A stretch of DNA of 49,148 bases from Sphingobium sp. AP50 (GCF_900109095.1 NZ_FNYZ01000029.1:1-49148); one strand, 5' to 3'. Shown: positions 1 through 9,059, counted from the first letter of the stretch. The notes: a model not told the origin generated them from the letters alone. A program made the numbers and translations.

Positions 1-316
1 GAGCCATTCCTGCACAATATATTCTAGTGGAATATACTGAGACATATAGACAACCTTCCAGGATAAATCCCAAAAGGCTCCAATAAGGAACGGCCCAATT
101 TAACCGATCACATGACGCCTGAAAGCCGCCACAGACCGGAGCCGCCGCCCACATGTCCCTTCATCTAACCGACAATGTCAAAGAACCGACAACCTTAGCG
201 GGACAGCAATCCTTCCCTGAAACCTTGTCCAGGGGAGGTGCATCCCGTCTATGTTGGCGACCGTTCCAAACGCTCCCTGATGGCAGCGCCCCGTCCGGTG
301 AAAAGCCCTCTAGATA
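1..316 (-). repeat. rRNA operon leader, left copy of terminal inverted repeat
   Basis: This block is the exact reverse complement of 48833-49148. Read on the minus strand it runs from a promoter (about 311-335) out of the window. The outer end, GTGCAGGAATGGCTC on that strand, resembles the sequence just before 16S rRNA in sphingomonads. A boxA-like antitermination element (TTCTTTGACA on the minus strand, 176-185) lies in it, as expected in an rRNA leader. No structural rRNA is inside the window; the 16S gene would start just beyond base 1. The assignment as rrn leader is recognition from memory; the inverted identity is read directly. Confidence 0.8.
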
Positions 317-357
317 CCACCGACCAAACCGTCAACACACTTTTTGAAACTTTCGTG
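311..357 (-). promoter_or_regulatory. Putative rRNA operon promoter (left)
   Basis: On the minus strand a 28-base upstream block (330-357) ends in the -35-like hexamer TTGACG. A 13-base spacer follows, then TATCTAGAG (-10 region; the exact hexamer is uncertain) and a GC-rich start region. The 28-base block and everything from TATCTAGAG onward match the right-hand promoter, but the 13-base spacer (317-329) differs. This shows the two ends are separate loci and not one sequence assembled twice. Confidence 0.65.
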
Positions 358-527
358 AAGGGGACCGCATCGACAAGCGAAAACCCCTCAAATTTAGGGG
401 ATTTTGCTGCATCGGAAAAAAGAAGGGCGCAGAAGGCCAGAACCCTCCGCACCCCATATCGTATCCCTTCTCATCGCGAATCGGCGAATCAAGCCATTGA
501 AACAGCCCGAGAATCACTGACTCCGAT
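358..527. other. Intergenic stretch between rrn promoter and aldo/keto reductase
   Basis: No gene is supported here. A hairpin with CCCCT/AGGGG arms flanked by AAAA and TTTT lies at 380-405; it could end transcription in either direction, including that of the leftward pobA operon. Nothing else recognisable is seen. Confidence 0.4.
380..405 (-). terminator. Possible terminator downstream of the pobA operon
   Basis: The minus strand reads AAAATCCCCT, a 7-base loop, then AGGGGTTTT: a short GC stem followed by a T run. It sits about 120 bp past the stop of the aldo/keto reductase. The stem is only 5 bp plus the A/T flank, so this is a weak call. Confidence 0.35.
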
Positions 528-1538
528 TCAGGCCAGCGGTTCGCCTTCCCAGATTTCGGTATCGACCTGTGCCTGCGCCTCCCTGGGATAGCGCGGCCCC
601 GACGCTGCATCGAAGGGGAAGAGCGCATCGACCGCAGCGATCAGGTCCGTCGACCATTCGCGCGACAAAGTCTCCAAATCCTCGTCCAGATGGGCGATGC
701 TGGTCGTCCCCGGAATCGGCACAATATGATCGCCCTTCGCCAGCAACCAACCAAGGCATAGCTGGGCGGGGGTACAGCCTGCTTCGCCTGCCAGTGTCGC
801 CAGTTGCCCCGCCAATGCCAGATTTGCCTCCAGATGCGGCGCCTTGAAACGCGGCATGAAGGCGCGAATATCGCCCTGCGGCAGATTGGCAGCATGGGGA
901 TTGCCCGCGAGCAGCCCGCGTCCAACCGGCGAAAAGGCGACGAAACCCACGCCCAGTTCGGCGCAGGCATCCAGTACCGCCACTTCGGGATTGCGGGTCC
1001 AGGGCGAATATTCGGTCTGCATCGCCGCGATCGGATGCACCGCATGCGCACGGCGCAGCGTCGCCGCCGACATTTCCGACAGACCGATCGCACCGATCTT
1101 CCCTGCTTCGAGGCCGCGAACTAATGCACTCACCGAATCCTCGATCGGCACATTGGGGTCAAGCCGGTGGAGATAATAGAGATCGATATGGTCGACCTTC
1201 AGGCGCCGGAGCGAATCTTCCAATGTCTTGGTGATCGCGGCAGGCGAACCGTCCAACCCACGCTTGCCGTCAACCTCGCCCAGCACGCATTTGCTGGCCA
1301 AGGTAAATTCCCCCCGCCGGTCCATTAACGTCCGGCCCAACAATTCCTCATTCGCGCCGAAGCCGTAAAGGGCGGCGGTGTCGAAGAAGGTGACGCCGGC
1401 ATCGAGCGCGTGACGCAGAAGCCGTTCAGCCTCCGCCGCGTCAGGACGCGGCAGATAGGCGTGGGACAGGTTCATGCAGCCAAGGCCGATGGCCGAAACG
1501 GTGAAGGCGCCGATTTTGCGAGTGGGAAGGCTGGTCAT
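528..1538 (-). CDS. Aldo/keto reductase
   Basis: A 336-residue NAD(P)H-dependent aldo/keto reductase, a soluble (beta/alpha)8-barrel enzyme that reduces aldehydes or ketones. The family catalytic set is visible: Asp53 in FFDTA, Tyr58 in ALYGFG, Lys83 in LASKC and a His in YYLHRLD near residue 128. The cofactor-binding C-terminal half includes VPIPGT. Length is normal for the AKR12/13-like bacterial groups. The reading frame extends 49 codons upstream, but that stretch overlaps pobA; ATG at 1538 begins a typical N-terminus (MTSLPTRKIG) 2 nt after the pobA stop, so the two are surely co-transcribed. The substrate cannot be told from sequence; a role with 4-hydroxybenzoate-type aromatic aldehydes is inferred only from the neighbour. 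Confidence 0.85.
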   Translation of the reverse strand: MTSLPTRKIGAFTVSAIGLGCMNLSHAYLPRPDAAEAERLLRHALDAGVTFFDTAALYGFGANEELLGRTLMDRRGEFTLASKCVLGEVDGKRGLDGSPAAITKTLEDSLRRLKVDHIDLYYLHRLDPNVPIEDSVSALVRGLEAGKIGAIGLSEMSAATLRRAHAVHPIAAMQTEYSPWTRNPEVAVLDACAELGVGFVAFSPVGRGLLAGNPHAANLPQGDIRAFMPRFKAPHLEANLALAGQLATLAGEAGCTPAQLCLGWLLAKGDHIVPIPGTTSIAHLDEDLETLSREWSTDLIAAVDALFPFDAASGPRYPREAQAQVDTEIWEGEPLA

Positions 1539-1540
1539 CT

Positions 1541-2710
1541 CTACAGGGGTAATCCTACATAATTTTCCGCGATCGTCGTCTGCGCCGCGACCGAGGATGC
1601 GATATAGTCGAGGTCGGCGACCTGCATCCGGCGATCGAACGCATCGCTGTCGGGGAAGCGGTGCATCAGCTTCGTCAATTGCCATGAAAAGCGTTCGGAT
1701 TTCCAGACGCGGGCCAGCGCCTTGTCCGAATAGCCGGCCACCGCGTCGCTGTCATGATTTTTGAAGAAAGCGATCAGCGACTGCGACAGATAATGCACGT
1801 CCGACATCGCCAGATTCAGACCCTTGGCACCCGTGGGTGGAACGATATGGGCGCTGTCGCCCGCCAGCATCAGCCGGCCATGGCGCATCGGTTCGAACAC
1901 GAAGCTGCGCAGCGGTGCGATGGACTTTTCCAGTGCCGGGCCACGGGTCATGTGCGCGGCCGCTTCCGGCCCCAGACGAACGGCCAGTTCGTCCCACAGG
2001 CGATCGTCTGGCCACTCCTCGATCTTCTCGTCCAGAGGCACCTGAATATAATAGCGGCTGCGCGTTTCCGACCGCATCGATGCCAGGGCAAAGCCGCGCT
2101 CGTGATTGGCGTAGATCAGTTCATGGTTACAGGGCGGCACATCCGCCAAAATGCCGAGCCAGCCGAAGGGATAGACTTTCTCATAGGCGGTGGAGACCGA
2201 TGCCGGGATCGCCTTGCGCGACGGCCCATGGAAGCCGTCGCAACCGCAGAGGAAAGCGGCATCGATGCGATGACTGGCACCATCCTTGTTATAGGTGAGA
2301 TAAGGCGCATCGCTGTCCACATTATGCAGCGCGACATCGGCTGCATCGTAGATGATTTCCAGCCCGCGTTCCGGCGCCGCATCCATCAGGTCGCGCGTCA
2401 CCTCGGTCTGGCCATAGACCATCACCTGCCTGCCGGTGAGTGCGGCAATATCTATGCGGATCAGTCGCTCCCCATCGGCCAGATGGAAACCGTCATGCGG
2501 CAATCCCTCCGCATGCATCCGCGCGCCCAGACCCAGACGATCCATCAGATCCGTGGTGGTACGCTCCAGCACGCCCGCCCTGATGCGGCCCAGCACATAG
2601 TCCGGCGATGCCCGCTCGACGATAACCGCATCAATGCCTTCTGCGCGCAGCAGATGGCCAAGCATCAGTCCGGCGGGGCCTGCGCCGACGATGGCGACCT
2701 GGGTCTTCAT
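1541..2710 (-). CDS. pobA: 4-hydroxybenzoate 3-monooxygenase (PobA)
   Basis: A 389-residue group A flavoprotein monooxygenase that hydroxylates 4-hydroxybenzoate to protocatechuate using NADPH and oxygen, in the cytoplasm. An FAD-binding Rossmann motif GAGPAG is at residues 9-14. The second FAD motif, AGDSAHIVPPTGAKGLNLA, lies in the C-terminal half. Length and overall sequence match the well-studied Pseudomonas PobA (394 residues). The ATG at 2710 is preceded by GGAGAGG at a good distance; an in-frame ATG 15 nt upstream is less well placed. It heads a two-gene operon with the aldo/keto reductase. Its product is the substrate of LigAB encoded at 13.8-15.1 kb, so it is the entry enzyme for the lig pathway. 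The likely regulator is the AraC-type protein at 11326-12207. Confidence 0.93.
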   Translation of the reverse strand: MKTQVAIVGAGPAGLMLGHLLRAEGIDAVIVERASPDYVLGRIRAGVLERTTTDLMDRLGLGARMHAEGLPHDGFHLADGERLIRIDIAALTGRQVMVYGQTEVTRDLMDAAPERGLEIIYDAADVALHNVDSDAPYLTYNKDGASHRIDAAFLCGCDGFHGPSRKAIPASVSTAYEKVYPFGWLGILADVPPCNHELIYANHERGFALASMRSETRSRYYIQVPLDEKIEEWPDDRLWDELAVRLGPEAAAHMTRGPALEKSIAPLRSFVFEPMRHGRLMLAGDSAHIVPPTGAKGLNLAMSDVHYLSQSLIAFFKNHDSDAVAGYSDKALARVWKSERFSWQLTKLMHRFPDSDAFDRRMQVADLDYIASSVAAQTTIAENYVGLPL

Positions 2711-2909
2711 GATCATCCTCTCCAACCTATGCAGAATTGAAGGAGAAGATGCCGCGCCGCGCCTGTGACGCCCATGGCCGGAACAGCCATTTATTTGGAC
2801 GATCGATCATCCTGAATGGCAAGTATCGATATTAATCGGCTTATTTCATAGCAAATAACCTGCTCTGGCGGCGGATCAGCAATGGACAATCCATCCGCAT
2901 CCTTTTCCA
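2711..2909 (-). promoter_or_regulatory. pobA upstream region
   Basis: This 199-bp gap must hold the pobA promoter and the end of the upstream gene's transcription unit. It is locally AT-rich around 2785-2870. No clear -35/-10 pair stands out. The stretch TTTGGACGATC near 2793-2803 resembles TATGGACGAAA at 11255-11264 in front of the AraC-type regulator, which could reflect a shared operator half-site, but the match is short. Confidence 0.3.
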
Positions 2910-5294
2910 TCATGCGGCAGGAAGAGTCACCACGCTGTCGGGTGCATCGCGCAACCGAAGATAGAGTTTGCCATCCTGCGGCGCGGGGGCCTTGAGCGTC
3001 GATCCGGTATAGCCCTGCGCCACAGGCGCGGCCTGATCCAGCGCGGGCGTGCCACCCACCGCGTCGATCAGGAAGAGGTCGCGTCCCTTGATGGTGCATC
3101 CCTCCGCCTTCACCTCACAGGAAACAGCCTCAATCTGCGGCAGGCGCGCCAGTGTCACCAGCGGCTGCCAGTCGCTCGCCTCGTCACCGTGGCGCAAGCG
3201 AAAGCGCAATGGCCCGAACAGCGACGGTGGCATGGCCTTGGGGTCCAGTGTCGCAACCATCACCTGCGGACCTTCAAGGCGCACGCCATTGGATGCGGTC
3301 AACCGGATCGCCGCACCATCGTCAGCCGGTGCAACCTCGATCAGATCCCCGGCCGTGAATTTCGTGCCATCATTGGCGCGAACGGAGAAAACCAGCCTGC
3401 CATCGTCGGGCAGCAGCGCATCGCCCGTTAATGTCAGCGCCTTGCCGTTGGCAGGCGGGGCGCCCGCTGTGATGCTCTTACTGAGCAAACCGACCTGCGG
3501 CCGCGCCGCCGTTACCGTCATGCCCAGACCGACCGTCCGTCCATCGCGCAGCTTGACCTTGGCAATGACGTCGCGTCCCTGCTCCAATGTCCCACCGCCA
3601 TCCGATGCGACCAGTCGCAGCCGATCCACCGACCCGTCACGGGTCAGGCCATCCGGGCGCAAGAGCAGACCCGCGACATCGACGCTTTCCACCTGATCCA
3701 GCCGCTGCCCCGACAGCAGTGCGGTGCGATCCCCGGCATGCAGTTGCAATCCATCCAGCTTGCTCGCCTGCGCATAGCTGCGCAGCGATATGCTGGCTGG
3801 TTGCGCGACGCCCTGATATTTGACCTCGATAGCGAGCGGACCCGGCCTGCGGTCGGCCAGAGGCAAGATCAGCGCCAGCCGGTCCTGCCGCTCCACCTTC
3901 CATTTGACCTGCTGGGTCGCATCCCCCTGTCGCACAGTCACACTCTCGACACAGGCTGGCGCGCCGCCTTTCAGCATCAGATCATTATCACGCCCGACCA
4001 CCAGAGCCGGCGTCTCACCGTCTACCGCCCAACCCTTTTCGTCGGGCATCTGCAACGTGAAATCCGGGCCTTCGAAGCGGTCGAAACCCCATTGGCCATA
4101 AAGATGCCCCTGCGCCGTTCCCTTGAATGTCGCGGGCAGCACTGCATCGCGAGCCAGCACATAGCCGCCCCGGTCCGCGCGTGCCTCCACCGGTAGTTCC
4201 ACCGTTTCGCCCGACGCCGATTTCAGCGCCAGCATCATCGATCGGGCGTAACTGGTGGAATAGATCAGCGGCGCCCCTTCCACCGGCAGCACGGCATCCG
4301 GCCGCGCCGCGCAGATCGGTCCGCTGGCCCCACTGCGCAGGCGGGGCGGACTATTGGCCTCGATCGCGGGCATGGCGACGACCATCACCGACTTGGGCTT
4401 CTGGAACGAAGGCGCGCTATTCAGCAGCAGACCGATTCCGTCACCCTTGCGCACACTCAGCGTGGGGAGATAACCGAATTCGGGATTGCTGAAGGCGCCG
4501 AATATCTTGGCAACGTCCCGCACCACGGCGATGTAGGCGCTGTAATAGCCATAGCCCGCCTCCCGCGTGGCGCTGAGTTGCAGGGCGAGATCGGTCGGCG
4601 CGCCCGTCAGCGTCTCCGCCATGGAACTGGTGTGCACATCTGACAGCACCAGCGTATCCCGGTTGTCGAGCAAACAGGAGGCCTGCATCTCGATCACCTT
4701 GGACAGGCATTCCTCATTCAGCTTCATCGACAGGCTGCGCGCCAGAACGGGCGCGAGCGTGCGAAGATATTCGGGATGGCTGTTATCCTGCGCGCGGATC
4801 GCCCCCATGAAAGCGTCCAGCCGCGACCGGTCGAGCGAGGCCTGGTTGAGATCCTGCGTCGCACGCACGAACTCGCCCGGCTTGCCCCGTACAGAATCGG
4901 CCAAGGTTCCTTCGGCGCCGCCAGTATCAGGCACCAGAAATGCCACCATCTGTCGCGCGCCCTTGGGCACGGTCAGGGTCAGCAGCTTGTCCTTGGGCTT
5001 CTTCCGCCAGGTTTCGGCAAAGCTGATCCAGTCCTTGGGCGGCGGATTGGTCGCGCCGCGCAGGAAGGCCGACACCAGGATGAAGCGAGCCCCTTGGTCC
5101 CCTTGCAGGTCCGCTTCGACCGTCAGCTTATCCCCTTCGGAAAGGCTGGGAACCTGCGCAATGGGCAGGCTTTGGCCGCCGCGCGTCACATTCACCCGCA
5201 GCGACGGACCGGTCAGTTCGAATGGTGCGGGGTCGGCAGCATAGGATGGCACCGACACCAGCAGCACCGCCGCACACAAAGTGAAACGCATCAT
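2910..5294 (-). CDS. Large secreted protein of unknown function
   Basis: A protein of about 794 residues that I do not recognise. It starts MMRFTLCAAVLLVSVPSYAA, a clear Sec signal peptide with likely cleavage after SYA, so it is periplasmic or exported. The first half (to about residue 330) resembles a compact domain that includes conserved-looking Cys residues (EECLSK, ASCLLD). The second half is a run of beta-rich, Ig/IPT-like segments recognisable by repeated LxLxGxxL turns (LLSGQRLDQVESVDVAG, LTLTGDALLPDDGRLVFSV, TIKGRDLFL). No catalytic motif is evident. An in-frame start 16 codons earlier would spoil the signal peptide, so ATG at 5294 or 5291 is preferred. A 9-bp inverted repeat lies about 120 bp upstream. 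It may be an adhesin-like or binding protein; this is a guess. Confidence 0.7.
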   Translation of the reverse strand: MMRFTLCAAVLLVSVPSYAADPAPFELTGPSLRVNVTRGGQSLPIAQVPSLSEGDKLTVEADLQGDQGARFILVSAFLRGATNPPPKDWISFAETWRKKPKDKLLTLTVPKGARQMVAFLVPDTGGAEGTLADSVRGKPGEFVRATQDLNQASLDRSRLDAFMGAIRAQDNSHPEYLRTLAPVLARSLSMKLNEECLSKVIEMQASCLLDNRDTLVLSDVHTSSMAETLTGAPTDLALQLSATREAGYGYYSAYIAVVRDVAKIFGAFSNPEFGYLPTLSVRKGDGIGLLLNSAPSFQKPKSVMVVAMPAIEANSPPRLRSGASGPICAARPDAVLPVEGAPLIYSTSYARSMMLALKSASGETVELPVEARADRGGYVLARDAVLPATFKGTAQGHLYGQWGFDRFEGPDFTLQMPDEKGWAVDGETPALVVGRDNDLMLKGGAPACVESVTVRQGDATQQVKWKVERQDRLALILPLADRRPGPLAIEVKYQGVAQPASISLRSYAQASKLDGLQLHAGDRTALLSGQRLDQVESVDVAGLLLRPDGLTRDGSVDRLRLVASDGGGTLEQGRDVIAKVKLRDGRTVGLGMTVTAARPQVGLLSKSITAGAPPANGKALTLTGDALLPDDGRLVFSVRANDGTKFTAGDLIEVAPADDGAAIRLTASNGVRLEGPQVMVATLDPKAMPPSLFGPLRFRLRHGDEASDWQPLVTLARLPQIEAVSCEVKAEGCTIKGRDLFLIDAVGGTPALDQAAPVAQGYTGSTLKAPAPQDGKLYLRLRDAPDSVVTLPAA

Positions 5295-5411
5295 CCTGTT
5301 GAACAACAAAAGCCTATTCCTGTCATCGGGCAGCCAGGCCACCCTCTACACCGTCCCTCCCCCGCCAAGGGACAAAAGGCGGATGGTTGGAGTAACGCCG
5401 CTTCGCACAAA

Positions 5412-5434
5412 GTTGTTCATCCTGCATGAACAAC
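5412..5434 (-). promoter_or_regulatory. 9-bp inverted repeat upstream of the secreted protein
   Basis: GTTGTTCAT and ATGAACAAC are perfect complements separated by 5 bases. A partial copy (CATCATCCTG then TTGAACAAC, near 5289-5308) overlaps the start codon of the downstream leftward gene. Two similar sites around a promoter suggest an operator; the regulator is unknown. Confidence 0.4.
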
Positions 5435-5491
5435 GCCTGTCCCCGCCGTTGAAATGAAACCGATCAATGCCCGATGATCAGGCAAGCATCG

Positions 5492-7405
5492 TCATTGCGG
5501 TGCAACAGGCAGCCACACTGCACTGGCCGCATCGCCGCCCCAATGAATCGTCTCGGTCGCCTTCTGATAATCACCGGGCTTCGCCTCCATGATCGAGGGC
5601 ACCCAGCTTTGCGGGTTGCGATCATAGAGCGGGAAGAGGCTGGACTGGACCTGCACCATGATTTTGTGGCCGGGCAGGAAGACATGATCGACATTGGGCA
5701 GCGTCCATTGGAAGGCATAGGTCTTGCCCGGCTCCAACGGCGCGGGGGTCGCAAAACCGTTCACATAGCGCCCCCGGAAAATCTCGATCCCGATGCCCAG
5801 TTGATAGCCCGCCATGGTCGGATCGGCCGAATTTTCCTGCGGATAGACATCGATCAGCTTGACCACGAAATCGCTGTCCCGCCCGCTGGTGGCGGCGCGC
5901 AGGTCCACCTTGGGCGCACCCTTGATATGCACCGGCTTGTCGAGCGTGCCCGTTGCATAGCTCAGCACGTCCGGCCGCCCGTCGACGAAGCGCTGGTCAT
6001 GGACCAGCCAGGTGCGCCATTCGTCTCCTTGCATATGGATCGGCCGGGGCAGCATCGGCACCGGCTTGGCCGGGTCGGACACATAGCTGTCGCTGCCCGC
6101 CTGCGGCTTGCTCCACGACAGGCCGAAATTCTGCCCCAGATAAAGCGGCGTATAATCGCCCGCCGGCCATTGTTTCGACACTTCCCACCGGTTGGTGCCG
6201 CTGGCGTAGGTCAGCACAGGCGGCGTGTCGCATTTGGGCGCGACCGTCTTCAAATGGCAGTCCAGGAATGGCTTCATATAATTGGTACGGAATTGCAGCC
6301 CGGTGTCGCCCTCCCATTTGAGCGGTCCCAGTTCGCGGGCTTCATAATTGACCTGGCTATGGCGCCAGGGGCCGATCGCCAGACTGAGCAGGTCATTATT
6401 GGCATCCTGCTTTTCCAGCGCCTGATAGACGGCGGGCGCGCCATAGCTGTCCTCCTGATCCCACTGCCCCACCACCAGCATGGTCGGCACGGTCAGCTTG
6501 CGCGCAGCCAGCAGCTTGTCGACCGCCTGCCCCTGCCACCAGGCGTCATAGGACGGATGCTCCAGCACCTTGCGCACGACCGGCAGGTCGGTCAGGCCAT
6601 AGGTGCGGGCATAATCGCCGGCCGATCCGGCCGCCAGATAGGCTTCATATTCGTCGCCCGTCCCCTTGGGCACGGACCCGCCGCCCTTCTTCACCGTCTG
6701 GCCCAGATCATAGTCGAAGCCGAAGGTGCGGAAGGCCCCATTATGGAACCAGTCGTCGCCCATCCAGCCATCGACCATCGGGCTTTGCGGGACGGCGGCT
6801 TTGAGCGCCGGATGCGGATCGATCAGCGCCATCAGCGATGTGAAGCCCAGATAGGAGGAGCCGGTAATGCCGACCTTCCCGTTGCTTTCCTTCACATTCT
6901 TCACCAGCCAGTCGATCGTGTCATAGGCATCGGTGGCATGATCGACCTTGGTCGGGTTGAGGAGGCCATGCAGCGGGCGGTTCATGACATAGTCGCCCTC
7001 CGACCCGTCGAGTCCGCGCACATCCTGATAAACGCGGATATAGCCGTCATTGACGAACGCCGCGTCCATGACGGGCAGGATTTCCTCGATCTTCTGGCTG
7101 CGATTCCGACTGGTTGCCTTGTCCGCATTATAGGGCGTCCGGCTGAGCAGGATCGGCGCGTCGGTAACACCCTTGCGATAGACGATGACGGTGTAGAGTT
7201 TCTTCCCGTCACGCATGGGGATCATCACCACCTTGCGCACATAGTCGGCCTGCGGGCGAACCCAGTCATAGGCCTTCACCTGCTCGTTCATCATCGTGTC
7301 GGTCGGCCCCGTCGCACTATCCTGCGCAGCGAGCGGCAGGACGGGCGAAAGCAGGGCGAGCGCGGCAGCGCTCAGGCAGGCGACGGTGCGGAAGGGCTTT
7401 TTCAT
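5492..7405 (-). CDS. CocE/NonD hydrolase, alpha-amino-acid ester hydrolase type
   Basis: A 637-residue exported serine hydrolase. The signal peptide MKKPFRTVACLSAAALALLSPVLPLAAQ is followed by an alpha/beta-hydrolase domain with a helical cap and a C-terminal jelly-roll. The nucleophile motif GSSYLG (Ser184) is the form seen in alpha-amino-acid ester hydrolases and cocaine esterase. DDWFHNGAFR after it, and WRHSQVNYE with the probable catalytic His, also match the ester hydrolase subgroup; the length equals that of the Xanthomonas enzyme. Such enzymes act in the periplasm on alpha-amino esters and on amides with amino side chains, including some beta-lactams. It is separated from both neighbours and probably transcribed alone. 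The natural substrate is unknown, but a dipeptide- or amino-ester-scavenging role is plausible. Confidence 0.85.
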   Translation of the reverse strand: MKKPFRTVACLSAAALALLSPVLPLAAQDSATGPTDTMMNEQVKAYDWVRPQADYVRKVVMIPMRDGKKLYTVIVYRKGVTDAPILLSRTPYNADKATSRNRSQKIEEILPVMDAAFVNDGYIRVYQDVRGLDGSEGDYVMNRPLHGLLNPTKVDHATDAYDTIDWLVKNVKESNGKVGITGSSYLGFTSLMALIDPHPALKAAVPQSPMVDGWMGDDWFHNGAFRTFGFDYDLGQTVKKGGGSVPKGTGDEYEAYLAAGSAGDYARTYGLTDLPVVRKVLEHPSYDAWWQGQAVDKLLAARKLTVPTMLVVGQWDQEDSYGAPAVYQALEKQDANNDLLSLAIGPWRHSQVNYEARELGPLKWEGDTGLQFRTNYMKPFLDCHLKTVAPKCDTPPVLTYASGTNRWEVSKQWPAGDYTPLYLGQNFGLSWSKPQAGSDSYVSDPAKPVPMLPRPIHMQGDEWRTWLVHDQRFVDGRPDVLSYATGTLDKPVHIKGAPKVDLRAATSGRDSDFVVKLIDVYPQENSADPTMAGYQLGIGIEIFRGRYVNGFATPAPLEPGKTYAFQWTLPNVDHVFLPGHKIMVQVQSSLFPLYDRNPQSWVPSIMEAKPGDYQKATETIHWGGDAASAVWLPVAPQ

Positions 7406-7470
7406 ATGTCATGGGTTACCGGCCGCCATCGCCCGGTCAAGCGGGAATCAGACGCCTGACACAGGCAATA

Positions 7471-8451
7471 TTATAACCGCCGCCCGCACGCCCGATCCGG
7501 CATCGAAAAGCGGGGATCGGTCGTGAAATGCGTATCGCTCAGGCCTTGCAGAAAGGCGATGATTGCAAGCATATCCTGTTCGGGGATCGCTTTGCCATGA
7601 CGACGGATGGCACCCTCCAGCGTCCGTTCGCTCCCGTCATGCCACCATGGCCCGGTCAGCGCGACATTGCGCAGGGAAGGCGTACGGAATCGACCGGCGT
7701 CACCAGACAGACCGGTCCGTTCCACAAGGCCCGGATCACGCGCCGCCACAGCCTCCAACCGGTGATAGTCCATATCGGTCAACAGGCGCCCCGCATGACA
7801 GCTGGTACATCCCGCCTGCGCAAAGACCCGAGCGCCCCTTTGCGCGGCCGCTGACAAAACCGTCCGGTCACCCCGCCCGAACCGATCATAGGGACTGTCG
7901 AGCGCGATCATCGTCCGCTCGAATGCCCCCAGTGCCGCCGCAACATTGTGCAGGTCGATCCGTCCCCCTCGCTCCGGAAAAGCACGCGCGAACATGCGCC
8001 GGTAACAGGCGTCCGCGCTCAGCCGTCGGGCAAGCTCCGCCTCCAGCCCCTTCATGCCCATCTCCACCGGGCGCTCGCCCAGCAACGGCACCAGCACCTG
8101 CGCCTCCAGCGTCGTCACATCCGGATCGGCGGCGGTCAGACGGCTGAACCAGCCGACATTGGCCAGGCCAGGGACATTGCGCCGCCCCGGATCGCCATGC
8201 ACGCCCGGTCGCGTAGCGTTCCCATCGGCAAAGGCGCGCTTCTGTTCATGGCAGGCCGCGCAAGCCATGGTGCCATCGTCCGACAGATCGGCATCATAGA
8301 AAAGCCGGCGGCCAAGCTCGACCTTGGCGCTGCTCATGCGATTATCGGCCGGAACCGGCGGCGGCGCGACCCCAGCGGGCAAATCCCAGCGCCATGGCGC
8401 CCCGGCCGCGATCAGCAGCAGCGCCGCGATCGCCAGAAAGACGCGCGTCAC
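7471..8451 (-). CDS. Di-heme cytochrome c peroxidase / MauG-family protein
   Basis: A 326-residue exported di-heme protein. An N-terminal hydrophobic signal (residues 1-18) precedes two c-type heme motifs: CAACH (Cys64-His68) and CTSCH (Cys215-His219). The arrangement and length match the CcpA/MauG family, whose members either reduce peroxide or carry out oxidative modification of a protein partner via high-valent heme. The segment FRTPSLRNVALTGPWWHDGS is the family's conserved region before the C-terminus. Its start overlaps the stop of the small secreted protein upstream (8448-8451, ATGA overlap), so the two are translated together, and a TonB receptor is divergent from them. That context recalls MbnH/MbnP-type pairs, in which the peroxidase-like enzyme acts on a small partner, but homology of the partner was not established. 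Confidence 0.85.
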   Translation of the reverse strand: MTRVFLAIAALLLIAAGAPWRWDLPAGVAPPPVPADNRMSSAKVELGRRLFYDADLSDDGTMACAACHEQKRAFADGNATRPGVHGDPGRRNVPGLANVGWFSRLTAADPDVTTLEAQVLVPLLGERPVEMGMKGLEAELARRLSADACYRRMFARAFPERGGRIDLHNVAAALGAFERTMIALDSPYDRFGRGDRTVLSAAAQRGARVFAQAGCTSCHAGRLLTDMDYHRLEAVAARDPGLVERTGLSGDAGRFRTPSLRNVALTGPWWHDGSERTLEGAIRRHGKAIPEQDMLAIIAFLQGLSDTHFTTDPRFSMPDRACGRRL

Positions 8452-8984
8452 GGCAGGCGCGTCACCAGCAGCGTCAGGCTATCGGCACCATTGGCAGCGA
8501 CCTGCACGCTATAGGTGCCGGGCTCCAGACTATAATCCACCATCTTGCGCACGCCGCTGCAATCGGGGCCGTGACCATGGGCAATAGAGGTCGCCGCTTT
8601 GCCATCCTTGACCACATCCACCCAAGCGCTCGATCCCAGCGCCACCCGCCATGTGCCGGCCTGCGCCACGGTGAAGCTGGCAAGGCCGCCATAGCTGACC
8701 GATCCGCCCGGTTTGGCCGGACGCACGGGATAGGCGATCTTCGGCGTGGGGCTGAGCGCCAGCGTCACCGCCTGCCCGGCCGTCAGCATCGCCTTCGCTG
8801 CCGTCTTGCGGTCGACGCCCGCTTTCAGCGGAACCGGGCTGCGCCAGGATTGCAGTTCTGCCGGCAATTCGGCTGGCGCAGAACAGGTCGCAGCCTCCTG
8901 CCCCATGGGCATCTGCGCCAATGCAGGAGCCCCGCAGCCCAGGACGACCAGGAGAGGCAGTGGCAGCAGGCTGTTCAAACGCAT
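8448..8984 (-). CDS. Small secreted protein paired with MauG-type enzyme
   Basis: A 178-residue protein with a signal peptide (MRLNSLLPLPLLVVLGCGAPALAQ). The mature part is a predicted beta-sandwich, judging from alternating hydrophobic strands and segments such as SYGGLASFTVAQAGTWRVAL and YSLEPGTYSVQV. Two Cys remain after cleavage (in TCSAP and DCSGV), possibly one disulphide, and HGHGPDC could bind a metal. Three Trp lie in the mature chain, of interest because MauG-like enzymes can oxidise Trp in partner proteins. Start ATG at 8984 has GGGGAAAGAG just upstream; a farther in-frame start would destroy the signal sequence. It is the first gene of the pair with the di-heme protein. I do not recognise a named family. 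Confidence 0.75.
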   Translation of the reverse strand: MRLNSLLPLPLLVVLGCGAPALAQMPMGQEAATCSAPAELPAELQSWRSPVPLKAGVDRKTAAKAMLTAGQAVTLALSPTPKIAYPVRPAKPGGSVSYGGLASFTVAQAGTWRVALGSSAWVDVVKDGKAATSIAHGHGPDCSGVRKMVDYSLEPGTYSVQVAANGADSLTLLVTRLP

Positions 8985-9059
8985 GATCTCTTTCCCCGAA
9001 GACGACGATCTATATACAGCCAAATATAGCGAGTCGAACGACCAAGATAGGGGGATTTC
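8985..9059. promoter_or_regulatory. Divergent promoter region
   Basis: A 75-bp gap between the leftward secreted-protein/MauG pair and the rightward TonB receptor must carry both promoters. It is AT-rich in the middle (TATATACAGCCAAATATAG near 9010-9028). Back-to-back arrangement in so small a space suggests coordinated control of all three genes. Confidence 0.5.

Noticed and set aside
153..591. Several open frames in the left rrn leader and behind it.
   Set aside because: They fall in the inverted rRNA leader and promoter, differ in strand and frame, and look like no protein.
5474..7459. A 661-codon plus-strand frame opposite the ester hydrolase.
   Set aside because: It is antisense to a gene with signal peptide and catalytic motifs; its His/Arg/Gly-rich content is the usual GC-rich shadow.
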